A stretch of 64,000 nucleotides of DNA from Pseudoalteromonas rubra. Lineage in GTDB: Bacteria; Pseudomonadota; Gammaproteobacteria; Enterobacterales; Alteromonadaceae. The DNA lies in NCBI RefSeq assembly GCF_005886805.2, contig NZ_CP045429.1, positions 2,140,501 through 2,204,500 on the forward strand. The letters run 5' to 3'. The position numbers and the translations under genes were made by a program. This document shows, in pieces, positions 18,474-27,749 of the stretch. The notes beneath the pieces are model-generated. The model made no database searches and was not told the DNA's origin. It saw only the letters and a list, made by a program, of their open reading frames with translations. How positions within the stretch are numbered: the first letter of the stretch is position 1; each line of letters begins with the position of its first letter.

Positions 18474-19445
18474 ATGCCAACTGCAAGGAAAAAGCAGGTC
18501 AGCTCATCAGACACTAAGTACTACCACTGCATATTCCTGTGTGTTCGCCGGGCATTTCTGTGCGGCCAAGACCGCGTAACGGGCAAGTCTTTTGAACATC
18601 GCCGAGACTGGGTTGAGGACAAATTGCTGACCCTTGCGAAGGTGTTTTGCATTGATGTGTGTGGTTATGCCGTTATGGGCAATCATACGCATATCGTGTT
18701 GTATGTGGATGATAAGAAAGCACAAGGGTTATCAGATAAAGCGATAGTACTTCGCTGGCATAAACTGTTTAAAGGCAACTGGCTGACGCACAAGTTCATT
18801 AATGGTGATGAGCTGAGCGAGTCAGAGCACAGTATACTTGATGCAGACATCAGTGAATTCAGAATACGCCTTGCGAGCATCAGCTGGTTTATGCGGGTGT
18901 TGAATGAAGATATTGCCCGCAAGGCCAATAAGGAAGATGGTTGTACAGGTCGATTTTGGGAAGGAAGATTCAAGTCAGAGGCCTTACTGGATGAAGCTGC
19001 ACTGGCAGCGTGCCTGGCTTATGTTGACCTGAACCCAGTCAGAGCCAAAATGTCAGAGACACCGGAAACGTCTGATTACACCAGCATTAAAAAGCGTATT
19101 GAGTATGCACGGCAAGGAAAGCAACCCAAAAGCTTACTGCGCTTTGCAGGTAATCCAAGAAAACACATGCCCAAAGGGCTGCCCTTTGAACTGACATATT
19201 ATATTCAACTGGTTGAGCTAACAGGCCGGTGCATGCGTGCAGACAAGCGAGGTTACATCAGCGAAAATGAGTCACTGCTGACACGATTGCAAATAGAGCC
19301 GGATAACTGGCTCAAACTCACTACGCAATTTACAAAGGTATTTCATGGTGCGGTCGGGCGAAATCAAGCGATGACGGATTACTGTGAGCACCTTAACAAA
19401 AGGCGACGCGCCAACTTGACTCAATGCGAGCGGTTACTGGGTTAA
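18474..19445 (+). CDS. REP-associated HUH transposase-like protein (RAYT), copy 1
   Basis: A 323-residue IS200-like (Y1_Tnp) protein. The HUH metal motif is HTH at residues 71-73 (GNHTHIVLYV). The C-terminal half has the family signature GRFWEGRFKS...AYVDLNPVRAKM (residues 159-193), then a basic tail. Such proteins act on REP sequences in single-stranded DNA and are domesticated rather than freely mobile. The helix where IS200-type enzymes place the catalytic Tyr (WFMRVLNEDIARKAN, 138-152) has no Tyr. It is flanked by REP-like repeats upstream and an inverted remnant downstream. Confidence 0.85.
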   Translation: MPTARKKQVSSSDTKYYHCIFLCVRRAFLCGQDRVTGKSFEHRRDWVEDKLLTLAKVFCIDVCGYAVMGNHTHIVLYVDDKKAQGLSDKAIVLRWHKLFKGNWLTHKFINGDELSESEHSILDADISEFRIRLASISWFMRVLNEDIARKANKEDGCTGRFWEGRFKSEALLDEAALAACLAYVDLNPVRAKMSETPETSDYTSIKKRIEYARQGKQPKSLLRFAGNPRKHMPKGLPFELTYYIQLVELTGRCMRADKRGYISENESLLTRLQIEPDNWLKLTTQFTKVFHGAVGRNQAMTDYCEHLNKRRRANLTQCERLLG

Positions 19446-19856
19446 CACTTTTTCTTCAGTGGCAACTCAATTTATCCCAGCTCAGGTTTGGGTATGTTCT
19501 CGTATTGTCCGAATCTGATTATTCTTCAGGGTTTCGTGCTTACACGTATGACTTTTAATGCTCAGAGCTTATAGAAAGCGCAGCATTTGATGGTCTTGCA
19601 TTTCTTTATTGAACCTGCCGCGTCGTATGACAGACAAGTTTGGAATGGGTGTCTGCTAATTGCTCTATTTGATTGCTTTTATGTCCCATGCTATTTGTCC
19701 CACCAACTGGAATTTGCCGCTATGTTATCTGCCTGTTTACAGTAGCAATTATTAGTGGAATTATGAAGGTATGTAATATGAGCCGCTTTGGTATGTTATG
19801 AACTACCAAATTTGGACAGAATAAGTTGTTATACGTATTAGTTCAGAGGAAGTATT
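19446..19856. other. 3' flank of RAYT copy 1 and promoter region of the HNH gene
   Basis: Bases 19446-19619 match the 3' flank of copy 3 (22826-22999) closely, and both end at GAACCTGCC, so they mark the conserved right part of the RAYT unit. Just beyond, GGGTGTCT at 19647-19654 is a remnant of an inverted REP. The remainder up to 19856 is AT-rich, without a gene, and presumably holds the HNH gene promoter. Confidence 0.65.
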
Positions 19857-20759
19857 ATGCAGTTATTTTTCCATGATGTTGGCTTAAAAGGAGCTAATGC
19901 AGATTTTCCCAAAACTGTCTTTGGTGAAGTCGCTGTTTCCGACATCGTCGAATATTGTCCACCTGATCTACAAGCAGAAATAGAAGATAAGCTACTAGCT
20001 GAGTTTCCAGATGGCTGGTGTAACGTCTGGGGAGTTCCTGACGGCGCCAAGAGTGTTATTCGTCAACTTAAAGTTGACGATGTCATGCTGTTAATCAAGA
20101 CCACTGGTGGTGATGGTGAAATGCCAGCTCTTTGTCATGTAAAAGGTTTTTGGAAAGAACAGCTTTTAGATCTTTCAAACTTTTTGTGGGGAAGTAGTCA
20201 TTTCCCCTACGTGTTCTTTTTCAAAACTCAGCATATCGAACTGACTTGGACCCAGTTCAAGAAAGATGTTCAATATATGCCTAACTTTCGACCGTCAGGA
20301 AATGTTTATCGTGTGAAAAGCGATCGACTTGAACACTTTGGTGGTTCAGCCGGCTATGTTAGTCATCTTTTACAAAAAACATATGTAATCGATGATCTAG
20401 GTGACTATGAAATTAGAGAGAACTCACCAGAGCAGGAGTATGCTGAGGGCGAACGGCAGGTACGTGAAGCTTCGTATTTCAAGCGTAACGCTAAGTTAGT
20501 AAAAGACGCAAAATCTGAGTTTGGCTTTATATGCCAGGTTTGTGATTTTGATTTCGAGTCAGTGTATGGAAAAGAACTAGGCGCTGGTTTTATCGAGTGC
20601 CATCATAAGAATCCTTTACACGAAAAAGATGAGGACTACATCAGTACATTAAATGATGTTTGTGTGGTTTGTTCAAATTGTCACCGCATGCTTCATCGCA
20701 CCAAGCCTGCAATGAAACCCGAAATTCTTAAAGCAAAACTGCTTAAAAAATACGTATAA
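19857..20759 (+). CDS. HNH endonuclease with PUA/EVE-like N-terminal domain
   Basis: A 300-residue cytoplasmic protein. The C-terminal ~80 residues are a zinc-type HNH nuclease: CQVC (226-229), ECHHKNPLH (247-255, metal-binding His249/His250), and VCSNCHRMLHR (271-281). The N-terminal ~190 residues show text like an EVE/PUA-type base-reading fold (WGVPDGAKS, then HVKGFW, then LWGSSHFPYVFFF); this assignment is tentative. Fusions of base readers with HNH nucleases are modification-dependent (type IV-like) restriction enzymes. AGGAAG precedes the ATG. It lies between RAYT copies 1 and 2, as a cargo gene would. Confidence 0.75.
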   Translation: MQLFFHDVGLKGANADFPKTVFGEVAVSDIVEYCPPDLQAEIEDKLLAEFPDGWCNVWGVPDGAKSVIRQLKVDDVMLLIKTTGGDGEMPALCHVKGFWKEQLLDLSNFLWGSSHFPYVFFFKTQHIELTWTQFKKDVQYMPNFRPSGNVYRVKSDRLEHFGGSAGYVSHLLQKTYVIDDLGDYEIRENSPEQEYAEGERQVREASYFKRNAKLVKDAKSEFGFICQVCDFDFESVYGKELGAGFIECHHKNPLHEKDEDYISTLNDVCVVCSNCHRMLHRTKPAMKPEILKAKLLKKYV

Positions 20760-21181
20760 CAGGGCGTTACGGTTGTAGGTAAAATACTTAATTTTAGGTT
20801 ACTGGAACAACGCGGTAGGCTTGGTTTTTTCAAAGTAAATTCATGATTTTTGTTGGATGGCGACGCTGTGCGCCTTATCCCGACCAAACAGATTGAACGG
20901 ACACCCACCTGAAACTGGCGTTCGGAATGTAGAACAAATTCAGCAGGGTGTTGTGGGCTTAAGCGTTTTATTATTGCATTGCTTATTACTAATGCACTCT
21001 TGGAGCCTAGCTTGGTTATATGCACTAGCCGTGTTGCTCTTTCCATGATGACATTCAGTGCACGACTTTTTGTGCTTGGACACTATGGAGTAGACAAACT
21101 AAGACACCCACCCGAAACTGGCGTGCGGAATTTACGCCGTCTACCTTTAGGTGATACTCAATGGATTGAGGAGGACAAATT
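20760..21181. other. Non-coding stretch with two REP-like repeats
   Basis: This ~420-bp region follows the HNH gene. It contains REP-like copies at about 20900-20926 and 21103-21129, the second leading into the conserved 5' flank of RAYT copy 2 (TACCTTTAGGTGATACTCAATGG-type leader). Between the two repeats is unique AT-rich sequence in which I see no gene. Confidence 0.65.
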
Positions 21182-21787
21182 ATGCCAACTGCAAGGAAGA
21201 AGCAGGTCAGCTTATCAGACACTAAGTACTACCACTGCATATCCCGGTGTGTTCGCCGGGCATTTCTGTGCGGCAAAGACTACGTCACGGGCAAGTCTTA
21301 TGAACATCGGCGAGACTGGGTTGAGGAAAAATTACTGACCCTTGGGAAGGTGTTTTGCATTGATGTGTGTGGTTATGCCGTTATGAGCAATCATACGCAT
21401 ATCGTGTTGTATGTGGATGATAAGAAAGCGCAAAGGTTATCAGATAAAGCGATAGTACTTCGCTGGCATAAACTGTTTAAAGGTAGCTGGCTGACACAAA
21501 AATACATCAATGGTGATGAGCATAGCGAGTCAGAGCAAAGTTTACTTGATGCAGACATCAATGAATTCAGAATACGCCTTGCGAGCATCAGCTGGTTCAT
21601 GCGGGTGTTGAATGAAGACATTGCCCGCAAGGCCAATAAAGAAGATGGTTGTACAGGCCGGTTTTGGGAAGGCCGATTTAAGTCACAGGCCTTACTGGAT
21701 GAAGCAGCGCTGGCAGCGTGCCTCGAACAAACAGAGACACCCACCCGAAACTGGCGTGCGGAAAGACAAACAGAGACACCCACCTGA
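21182..21787 (+). pseudogene. RAYT copy 2, truncated by repeat sequence
   Basis: Residues 1-181 are nearly identical to RAYT copy 3 and include the HUH motif. At about 21723 the coding sequence stops matching and runs into REP-like repeats, adding a nonsense tail (EQTETPTRNW...) before a stop at 21787. The lost part contains AYVDLNP and the whole C-terminal domain, so the copy is very unlikely to work. The 5' flank and start codon context are shared with the other copies. Confidence 0.85.
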
Positions 21788-21803
21788 AACTGGCGCGCGG
21801 AAT
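21725..21803 (+). repeat. Two tandem REP-like repeats between RAYT copies 2 and 3
   Basis: GACACCCACCCGAAACTGGC (from about 21736) and GACACCCACCTGAAACTGGC (from about 21776) are separated by the shared spacer AGACAAACAGA. They interrupt copy 2 and form the 5' border of copy 3. Confidence 0.78.
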
Positions 21804-21853
21804 GTACGCGGTCTACCTTTAGGTAATACTCAAAGGATTGAGGATGAAATATT

Positions 21854-22825
21854 ATGCCAACGGCAAGGAAGAAGCAGGTCAGCTTATCAGATACTAAGTA
21901 CTACCACTGTATATCCCGGTGTGTTCGCCGGGCATTTCTGTGCGGCAAAGACCGCGTCACGGGCAAGTCTTATGAACATCGGCGAGACTGGGTTGAGGAA
22001 AAATTACTGACCCTTGCGAAGGTGTTTTGCATTGATGTGTGTGGTTATGCCGTTATGAGCAATCATACGCATATCGTGTTGTATGTGGATGATAAGAAAG
22101 CGCAAAGGTTATCAGATAAAGCGATAGTACTTCGCTGGCATAAACTGTTTAAAGGTAGCTGGCTGACACAAAAATACATCAATGGTGATGAGCTTAGCGA
22201 GTCAGAGCAAAGTTTACTTGATGCAGACATCAATGAATTCAGAATACGCCTTGCGAGCATCAGCTGGTTCATGCGGGTGTTGAATGAAGGCATTGCCCGC
22301 AAGGCCAATAAAGAAGATGGTTGTACAGGCCGGTTTTGGGAAGGACGATTTAAGTCACAGGCCTTACTGGATGAAGCAGCGCTGGCAGCGTGCCTGGCGT
22401 ATGTTGACCTGAACCCAATCAGAGCCAAAATGGCAGAGACACCGGAAACATCAGACTACACCAGCATTAAAAAGCGTATTGAGCATGCACAGCAAGGAAA
22501 GCAACCCAAAAGCCTACTGCGTTTTGCGGGTAACCCAAGAAAGCACATGCCCAAAGGACTGCCGTTTGAACTGACCTATTACATTCAGCTGGTAGAGCTA
22601 ACAGGCCGATGCATGCGTGCAGATAAGCGGGGTTGTATCAGCGATAGTCAGCCACTGCTGACACGATTGAAAATAGAGCCAGATAGTTGGCACAAGCTTA
22701 CTACGCAGTTTACGAAAGTCTTTCATGGTGCGGTAGGGCGAAAGCAAGCGGTGACAGATTACTGTGAGAATCTTCATAAAAGGCGACGCGCCAACTTGGC
22801 TCAGTGCGAGCGATTACTGGGTTAA
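21854..22825 (+). CDS. REP-associated HUH transposase-like protein (RAYT), copy 3
   Basis: A 323-residue, full-length paralogue of copy 1 (differences are scattered substitutions) and near-identical to the retained part of copy 2. The HUH motif SNHTHIVLYV and the GRFWEGRFKS and AYVDLNPIRAKM signatures are intact. As in copy 1 there is no Tyr in the helix after ISWFM. The unit runs from the REP-like repeats at 21725 to an inverted REP remnant (GGTGGGTGTC, 23023-23032). The higher identity to copy 2 suggests that these two arose by a recent duplication. Confidence 0.85.
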   Translation: MPTARKKQVSLSDTKYYHCISRCVRRAFLCGKDRVTGKSYEHRRDWVEEKLLTLAKVFCIDVCGYAVMSNHTHIVLYVDDKKAQRLSDKAIVLRWHKLFKGSWLTQKYINGDELSESEQSLLDADINEFRIRLASISWFMRVLNEGIARKANKEDGCTGRFWEGRFKSQALLDEAALAACLAYVDLNPIRAKMAETPETSDYTSIKKRIEHAQQGKQPKSLLRFAGNPRKHMPKGLPFELTYYIQLVELTGRCMRADKRGCISDSQPLLTRLKIEPDSWHKLTTQFTKVFHGAVGRKQAVTDYCENLHKRRRANLAQCERLLG

Positions 22826-23032
22826 CACCTTTCCTTAAATACCATCTCGATTTATCCAAGCTCAGGTTTGGGTACGTTCTCGTATTGTCCGAATCTGATT
22901 ATTCTTCAGGGTTTCGTGCTTACACGTATGACTTTTAATGCTCAGAGCTTATAGGAAGCGTAGCATTTGATGGTCTTGCATTTCTTTATTGAACCTGCCC
23001 ACAATTGGTCCGTGAATTTATTGGTGGGTGTC
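22826..23032 (+). repeat. Conserved 3' flank of RAYT unit (copy 3) ending at an inverted REP
   Basis: Bases 22826-22999 repeat the sequence at 19446-19619 with few changes, up to GAACCTGCC. The inverted motif GGTGGGTGTC follows at 23023-23032. Together with the upstream REPs this gives a REP-rayT-inverted REP arrangement. Confidence 0.7.
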
Positions 23033-23070
23033 ACTTATAATTTCCTTCTAGATTTATATAAAGGATAAAA

Positions 23071-23547
23071 ATGAGAGTTCTAGCAGTAATTATAGCCTTA
23101 ATGATTCAGGGCTGCGCAAGTACAGGTAAACAATCAACAGGCGCTGCATTTCAAATGCACGAACAACCTTCCAATGGCAAATCTATAGCTTATTTCTTTC
23201 AACCAGACATGGCAGGTGTTAATTCCTGTTTACTAGTTGGTGTCGATGATATTCATAAAGGTTGTATAGGTTACCCTGGTTTTGCGAAAGTGGAAATTGA
23301 CCCAGGGACTCGCAAAATATCATTTACGCCTAATGCTCTGATTAAGATCGCTAACCTGTCTTATGAATACAATTTTGAACCAAACAGGGTTTATTACTTC
23401 GAGTACCAGCATTTTACTAGTAAGGCAGCTTCTGAGAAAGCAGTTGAAAGTCATTACAACATGATACTTGGATATCATCTAGGTTGGGTATCGCTTGAAG
23501 AACAAGAAGCACTATTAAAATTGAAAAACCTGAAGGCATGGAAGTGA
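23071..23547 (+). CDS. Small orphan lipoprotein
   Basis: A 158-residue protein with a lipoprotein signal (MRVLAVIIALMIQGC, lipid-modified Cys15). The mature domain contains two Cys (CLLVGVDD...GCIGYPGF) and beta-rich text ending with an amphipathic helix. It resembles DUF2846-like lipoproteins in style, but I cannot assign it firmly. AAAGGA precedes the ATG. It lies at the right end of the RAYT region and may be a passenger gene. Expected location is the inner leaflet of the outer membrane. Confidence 0.6.
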   Translation: MRVLAVIIALMIQGCASTGKQSTGAAFQMHEQPSNGKSIAYFFQPDMAGVNSCLLVGVDDIHKGCIGYPGFAKVEIDPGTRKISFTPNALIKIANLSYEYNFEPNRVYYFEYQHFTSKAASEKAVESHYNMILGYHLGWVSLEEQEALLKLKNLKAWK

Positions 23548-23738
23548 GTAAACATAACAAGTTACTCAAAAGGACGTATTCGTCCTAACTCATTCCTGAC
23601 CAAAAAAATGTTAGAGCGGCCGTCCGCTGCTCATTCACCCAAGCACCCACCTACATACTTTGAAACGATTTGTCATACTCATCTGGACCCACCTTTGCTA
23701 CACTTCCTGAATCGTCGTCATCGCATATTGGAAGTTTT

Positions 23739-24035
23739 ATGTTTTCTCTAATCAAAGGGTTATTGTTTAAGTCTCTGAAGCACCAGGCGGGCCGAAAAGT
23801 GGCTGATGCTGTTGTTGAAAAATGTGTTCAGCAGGGCATGGAGTATATGCGTGGGCGAGGTGGTGCAGCGCCACAAAAGGCCAGCGAGCTGGACGGATTG
23901 ATTGTCGGGCTCAATAACCTGACGGCCAGGCGATTGCCTGATGGTCAATACCCGATCAGATTAGAGCATCAAACCCTGATAGTTACCATTGAAAACCATG
24001 GGATTGTATCTATTACGGAGTTACACACCGATTAG
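23739..24035 (+). CDS. Small hypothetical protein
   Basis: A 98-residue protein starting at the ATG at 23739, with GGAAG upstream; the longer frame from 23670 has no such support. The N-terminal half is a basic amphipathic helix (MFSLIKGLLFKSLKHQAGRK), the middle is Gly/Ala-rich, and the C-terminus has alternating hydrophobic strands. I do not recognise the family. Confidence 0.4.
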   Translation: MFSLIKGLLFKSLKHQAGRKVADAVVEKCVQQGMEYMRGRGGAAPQKASELDGLIVGLNNLTARRLPDGQYPIRLEHQTLIVTIENHGIVSITELHTD

Positions 24036-24881
24036 TAAAGACCAGGCAGAGCTTTGATTTATTTGAAGTTAAACACAGAAATAGATTGTAATACTCATGT
24101 CTGATCGCTATGTAAGTATTTGAAAATGTTTGAAAAGTATTAACCATCTACGAAAGTTGTTAGCCTGAGTCAGCTGTAGGCTTAGTAAAAGGTTTACTTT
24201 TCCTCACCGGTGTTTAAAGTTGCGCGCTATACAAGCTGAGGAACAGACTCCTGGCATCGTGCCCCACTTCGTACGCTGGCGCGCAAAGAGACTTTGGGTG
24301 TCTTCTCTGAGTTGTCAAATTGAGTGCCACTTTACTTGCCAATTCTGCCAAACCATATGGGTAACACCAGGGCCTCTCAGAAAGCACCGATGTTTATCGG
24401 GCACTGTTGAGTTGACCCAATCTACGCGCCCGTAACGTGAGCAGCATGCGTTGATACTTCACTCATATTGCTGCAATCGCGAAACTTTCTCAATCTGGCA
24501 TGCCATCTTCGGCCTGTTTAACAGCCAGCCTTACGGCAACGTACCAGACATTCTGGCTCTACCTGTTGCACTTCATTTTGAGTATTGGTTAACAAGAGGC
24601 GGTTAAATAGCCACCTGTGGTTCAGCCTTTGTTGATGAATTTGCTACTAATTTTTTGCTCTTTTGTCTGTTTTATGAGCAAATTCGCGGAGTTAAACATT
24701 TTTATTCTTTTCATAAAACCGATAACTTTCTGACTTAAATGAATAAATTATGCTTAAAAGGAAATGCTAGGTGGTATATTCAATAAAATTATATAAATTA
24801 TATTGTATACACTGTGTGCGTAGTGTTAATAATATGTCACCTCTTCTGGGGTTTGGATACACATTTTAAAAAGGTTGAATT
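24036..24881. other. Long gap before the collagenase gene
   Basis: About 845 bp with no frame I can support. Short frames here lack family features and may be decayed coding sequence. The last ~200 bp (24680-24881) are very AT-rich and should contain the collagenase promoter, with AAAAAGG just before its ATG. Confidence 0.5.
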
Positions 24882-27659
24882 ATGAAAATAAAAGCAATAC
24901 TCGCTGCGCTTCCCTTGCTCTGTGCAAGTGTAGAAGCCGCACAACAACAGATTGAACGACACTTTAAACCACTGAGTGTGGCCGATCTGCAATTAGCACA
25001 TGGCGATGAGGGTCATAATCACGCCGCACAGGACAACGCGCCAACAGCAGCACGTGACACTGCGCTGCATTCACATTTGCCCGTGATGATGCAGATGGCG
25101 TCTGGGCAGGTTGATCTTGCCAGTGGCTGTGACTTAACCGCATTTGCTAACGCGAGTGCATCGACAATCGTGGCACAGATCACGGGGCAGGGTGCAACCT
25201 GCGTTAATGATCTGTTCAGTGCGCCGTCGGCGACTCAGGTGGCGACTTTTACATCGGCCAAAATGTTGGCCGCGGCGCAGCAAGCGACGACTCTGTCAGG
25301 TAGCTATAGTGGCGCCGGCAGCAGTGAGCTGGAAGCGCTGTTTTTGTTTATTCGTGCGGGTTTTTATGTGGAGTTTTACAATGACTCCGTGAGCTTCGAT
25401 CCCACAGTGCAGAGCACGGTTCGAAGTGCCCTCGATGCCTTTGTGAATAACCGTCATTTCTATGACAACAATGATGCGCACGGAGAAGTGCTGAGTGAAG
25501 TCATGACGACGATGGACTCTGCCGAGCTGCAGCACGTTTATCTGCCTGTGGTCAAAGCCTGGTTATCTCGCTGGAGTGAAAGCTATGCAACGAGCTGGCA
25601 TATGCGTGGTGCGGTTAATGGGATCTTCACAATTTTATTCCGGGGTCAATGGAACAGTGATTTCGTTACGCTGGTTGGTAAAGATACGGAACTGGTTAGC
25701 TTACTGGCTAATTTCACCAAGCAAAGCTGGATGGTGGGATCTGACGCAGAATTCATGATTATTAACGCGGGCAGAGAACTTGCCCGACTGAAAAACTATC
25801 AGGGTACGCCTATCCAGAGCGCGGTTGATACAGCCCTCAAAGCGCTGTTTTCGACTTATCAGAGCTATGGTTATGGGGATGGGATCTGGCTTGGTGCCGC
25901 TGATGTTGCGGCCTATTACGCGGATTGTAATGATTTTGGGATCTGTGGGTTTAAAGAGGAGCTGACCAACAAGGCCTTGTCACAGACCTATCAGTGCAGC
26001 AGCACAATCCGTATTCGATCTCAAGATATGACTCAGGCACAACATCTGTCAGCATGTGACACTATGGCAGCGGAAGAGACTCGCTTCCATACCATGCTCG
26101 AAACCAATCAAACGCCAGTTGCTGATGACAACAATACAATGCTACAGGTGAACATTTTTAACAGCAGCAGTGACTACAAAAAGTATGCTGGACCAATTTT
26201 TGGTATTGGCACAGATAACGGCGGTATGTATCTGGAAGGCGATCCGAGTGTGGTTGGCAACCAGGCAAACTTCATTGCCTATGAAGCCAGTTATGCTAAG
26301 GCTGATCACTATGTCTGGAATCTGGAGCACGAATACGTGCACTACCTGGATGGCCGTTTTGACCTGTATGGTGATTTTAACGCGCCAACTGAGGCAATCG
26401 TGTGGTGGAGCGAAGGGGTTGCAGAGTATGTGGCAAACCTGAACGACAATCAGCGTGCCATTGATACAATTAAAGACGGCAGCACATATCAGTTAGGCGA
26501 AGTATTTGAAACCACTTATGATGGTTTTGACCAGGATCGTATCTATCGCTGGGGCTATCTGGCGGTACGCTTCATGATTGAAACACATAAAGATGAAGTC
26601 AATGCAATGCTGGGGGAGACGCGGGTTGGTAACTGGAGTGCCTATAAAACGCGTATGAATAAGTGGGCCGCACAGTACAGCAACGAGTTTACTCAGTGGA
26701 CACAGCAACTGGCCGGGGACACCAATCAGGCACCAACAGCCGTGATCAATGGGCCTTATCAGGGTACCGCTGGTTCAGCGGTCAGCTTCAGCAGTCAGGG
26801 CAGTTCAGATCCTGAAGGTCAAAGCCTGAGCTATTTGTGGCAGTTTGGCGATGGCGCGCAGAGCACCCAGGCCAGCCCCACACATACTTACGGGGATGCC
26901 GGAAATTATACGGTGACATTAAAAGTAACCGACAGTGAGGGATTGGCACATCAAGTCACCACTCAGGCCGTGATTGACGCAGATCAGGGGATCACTGAGC
27001 TGCAAAATGGTCAGGCAGTGCGTGTTGCTGGCGCTCAGGACGAACTGAAGTACTTTAAAGTCCAACTGCCGGCCGGGGCAACTGATCTGACGGTGAGCAC
27101 TAGTGATGGCACGGGTGATGTTGATTTATACCTGAGCCATGGTCAGCAGCCAACGCTGGACACTTACGATTGTCGACCTTATGTCGGCGGTAACGCTGAG
27201 CGATGCGATGTTGCGACACCGCAGACCGGAGAGTATTACATAATGCTCAGAGGTTATAACGCATACACTGATGTGAGCTTGGTCGCAAGCTTTACAGCAC
27301 CGGTAGCGGGTTTGCCGGATACTTGCGTGGACCAGGGCAGTGTCTCTGGTGGCCGACTATCCGCTGATCAGGCGGTTTGCCTAAGTGATCAGGATCCTAT
27401 GTGGTTTAGCCTGGAGAATGTGAGTGGTCAGCAGAGCATTCGCATTGAAACTGCACATGGCAATGGTGATTTGACGCTTGAGTACAGTAATCAGGGCTGG
27501 CCTGACGGGAGCAATGTTGACGCTCGCTCCGAGCGCGCAGGCAATGGTGAATGTATCAACCTCAGCGGGCAAAGCCAGTACTGGGGATATTTGAAGGTGA
27601 GCGGTGCGCCAAGTGGTGCCACTATCCAGGTTACTTATAACGATGGCTGGTGTAACTAA
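24882..27659 (+). CDS. Secreted M9-family collagenase with PKD and PPC domains
   Basis: A 925-residue exported zinc protease. It has a signal peptide (cleavage near residue 19, SVEA-AQQ) and the M9 activator and peptidase region to about residue 615. The HEYVH zinc motif is at 483-487 and the third ligand Glu511 in WWSEGVAEY. A PKD domain (about 620-700; YLWQFGDG, HTYGDAGNYTVTLKV), a PPC domain (about 705-800; TYDCRPY) and a C-terminal beta domain with two Cys pairs follow. Such enzymes degrade collagen outside the cell, and PKD/PPC modules help substrate binding or secretion. Length and order fit Vibrio-type collagenases. It is monocistronic, with a hairpin after it. Confidence 0.92.
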   Translation: MKIKAILAALPLLCASVEAAQQQIERHFKPLSVADLQLAHGDEGHNHAAQDNAPTAARDTALHSHLPVMMQMASGQVDLASGCDLTAFANASASTIVAQITGQGATCVNDLFSAPSATQVATFTSAKMLAAAQQATTLSGSYSGAGSSELEALFLFIRAGFYVEFYNDSVSFDPTVQSTVRSALDAFVNNRHFYDNNDAHGEVLSEVMTTMDSAELQHVYLPVVKAWLSRWSESYATSWHMRGAVNGIFTILFRGQWNSDFVTLVGKDTELVSLLANFTKQSWMVGSDAEFMIINAGRELARLKNYQGTPIQSAVDTALKALFSTYQSYGYGDGIWLGAADVAAYYADCNDFGICGFKEELTNKALSQTYQCSSTIRIRSQDMTQAQHLSACDTMAAEETRFHTMLETNQTPVADDNNTMLQVNIFNSSSDYKKYAGPIFGIGTDNGGMYLEGDPSVVGNQANFIAYEASYAKADHYVWNLEHEYVHYLDGRFDLYGDFNAPTEAIVWWSEGVAEYVANLNDNQRAIDTIKDGSTYQLGEVFETTYDGFDQDRIYRWGYLAVRFMIETHKDEVNAMLGETRVGNWSAYKTRMNKWAAQYSNEFTQWTQQLAGDTNQAPTAVINGPYQGTAGSAVSFSSQGSSDPEGQSLSYLWQFGDGAQSTQASPTHTYGDAGNYTVTLKVTDSEGLAHQVTTQAVIDADQGITELQNGQAVRVAGAQDELKYFKVQLPAGATDLTVSTSDGTGDVDLYLSHGQQPTLDTYDCRPYVGGNAERCDVATPQTGEYYIMLRGYNAYTDVSLVASFTAPVAGLPDTCVDQGSVSGGRLSADQAVCLSDQDPMWFSLENVSGQQSIRIETAHGNGDLTLEYSNQGWPDGSNVDARSERAGNGECINLSGQSQYWGYLKVSGAPSGATIQVTYNDGWCN

Positions 27660-27687
27660 GGTTAAGACTATTTAATAAACGTGCTTG

Positions 27688-27736
27688 AAGGTTGGAGAGA
27701 CAGGCTCTAGATTTAAAGGGTCTTCTCCAGCCTTTT
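27688..27736 (+). terminator. Hairpin after the collagenase gene
   Basis: AAGGTTGGAGA (27688-27698) pairs with TCTCCAGCCTT (27724-27734) over 11 bp with one G-U pair, followed by a short T-run. The next gene begins immediately after it. Confidence 0.65.
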
Positions 27737-27749
27737 GTGGCAGCTATTT

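Noticed and set aside
20757..20840. Integron attC-like site after the HNH gene (TAACAGGGCGTTAC)
   Set aside because: The stop-proximal AACA...GCGTTA text recalls attC ends, but the core consensus and long imperfect hairpin are missing and there is no cassette array or integrase.
23549..23625. attC/VCR-like hairpin after the small lipoprotein gene
   Set aside because: The AGGACG/CGTCCT hairpin and nearby CATAAC and GTTAGAG do not fit the R'' and R' consensus and the arms are not complementary; an ordinary hairpin is as likely.
24220..24435. 71-residue frame in the gap before the collagenase
   Set aside because: No ribosome site, no family features and irregular composition; probably chance.
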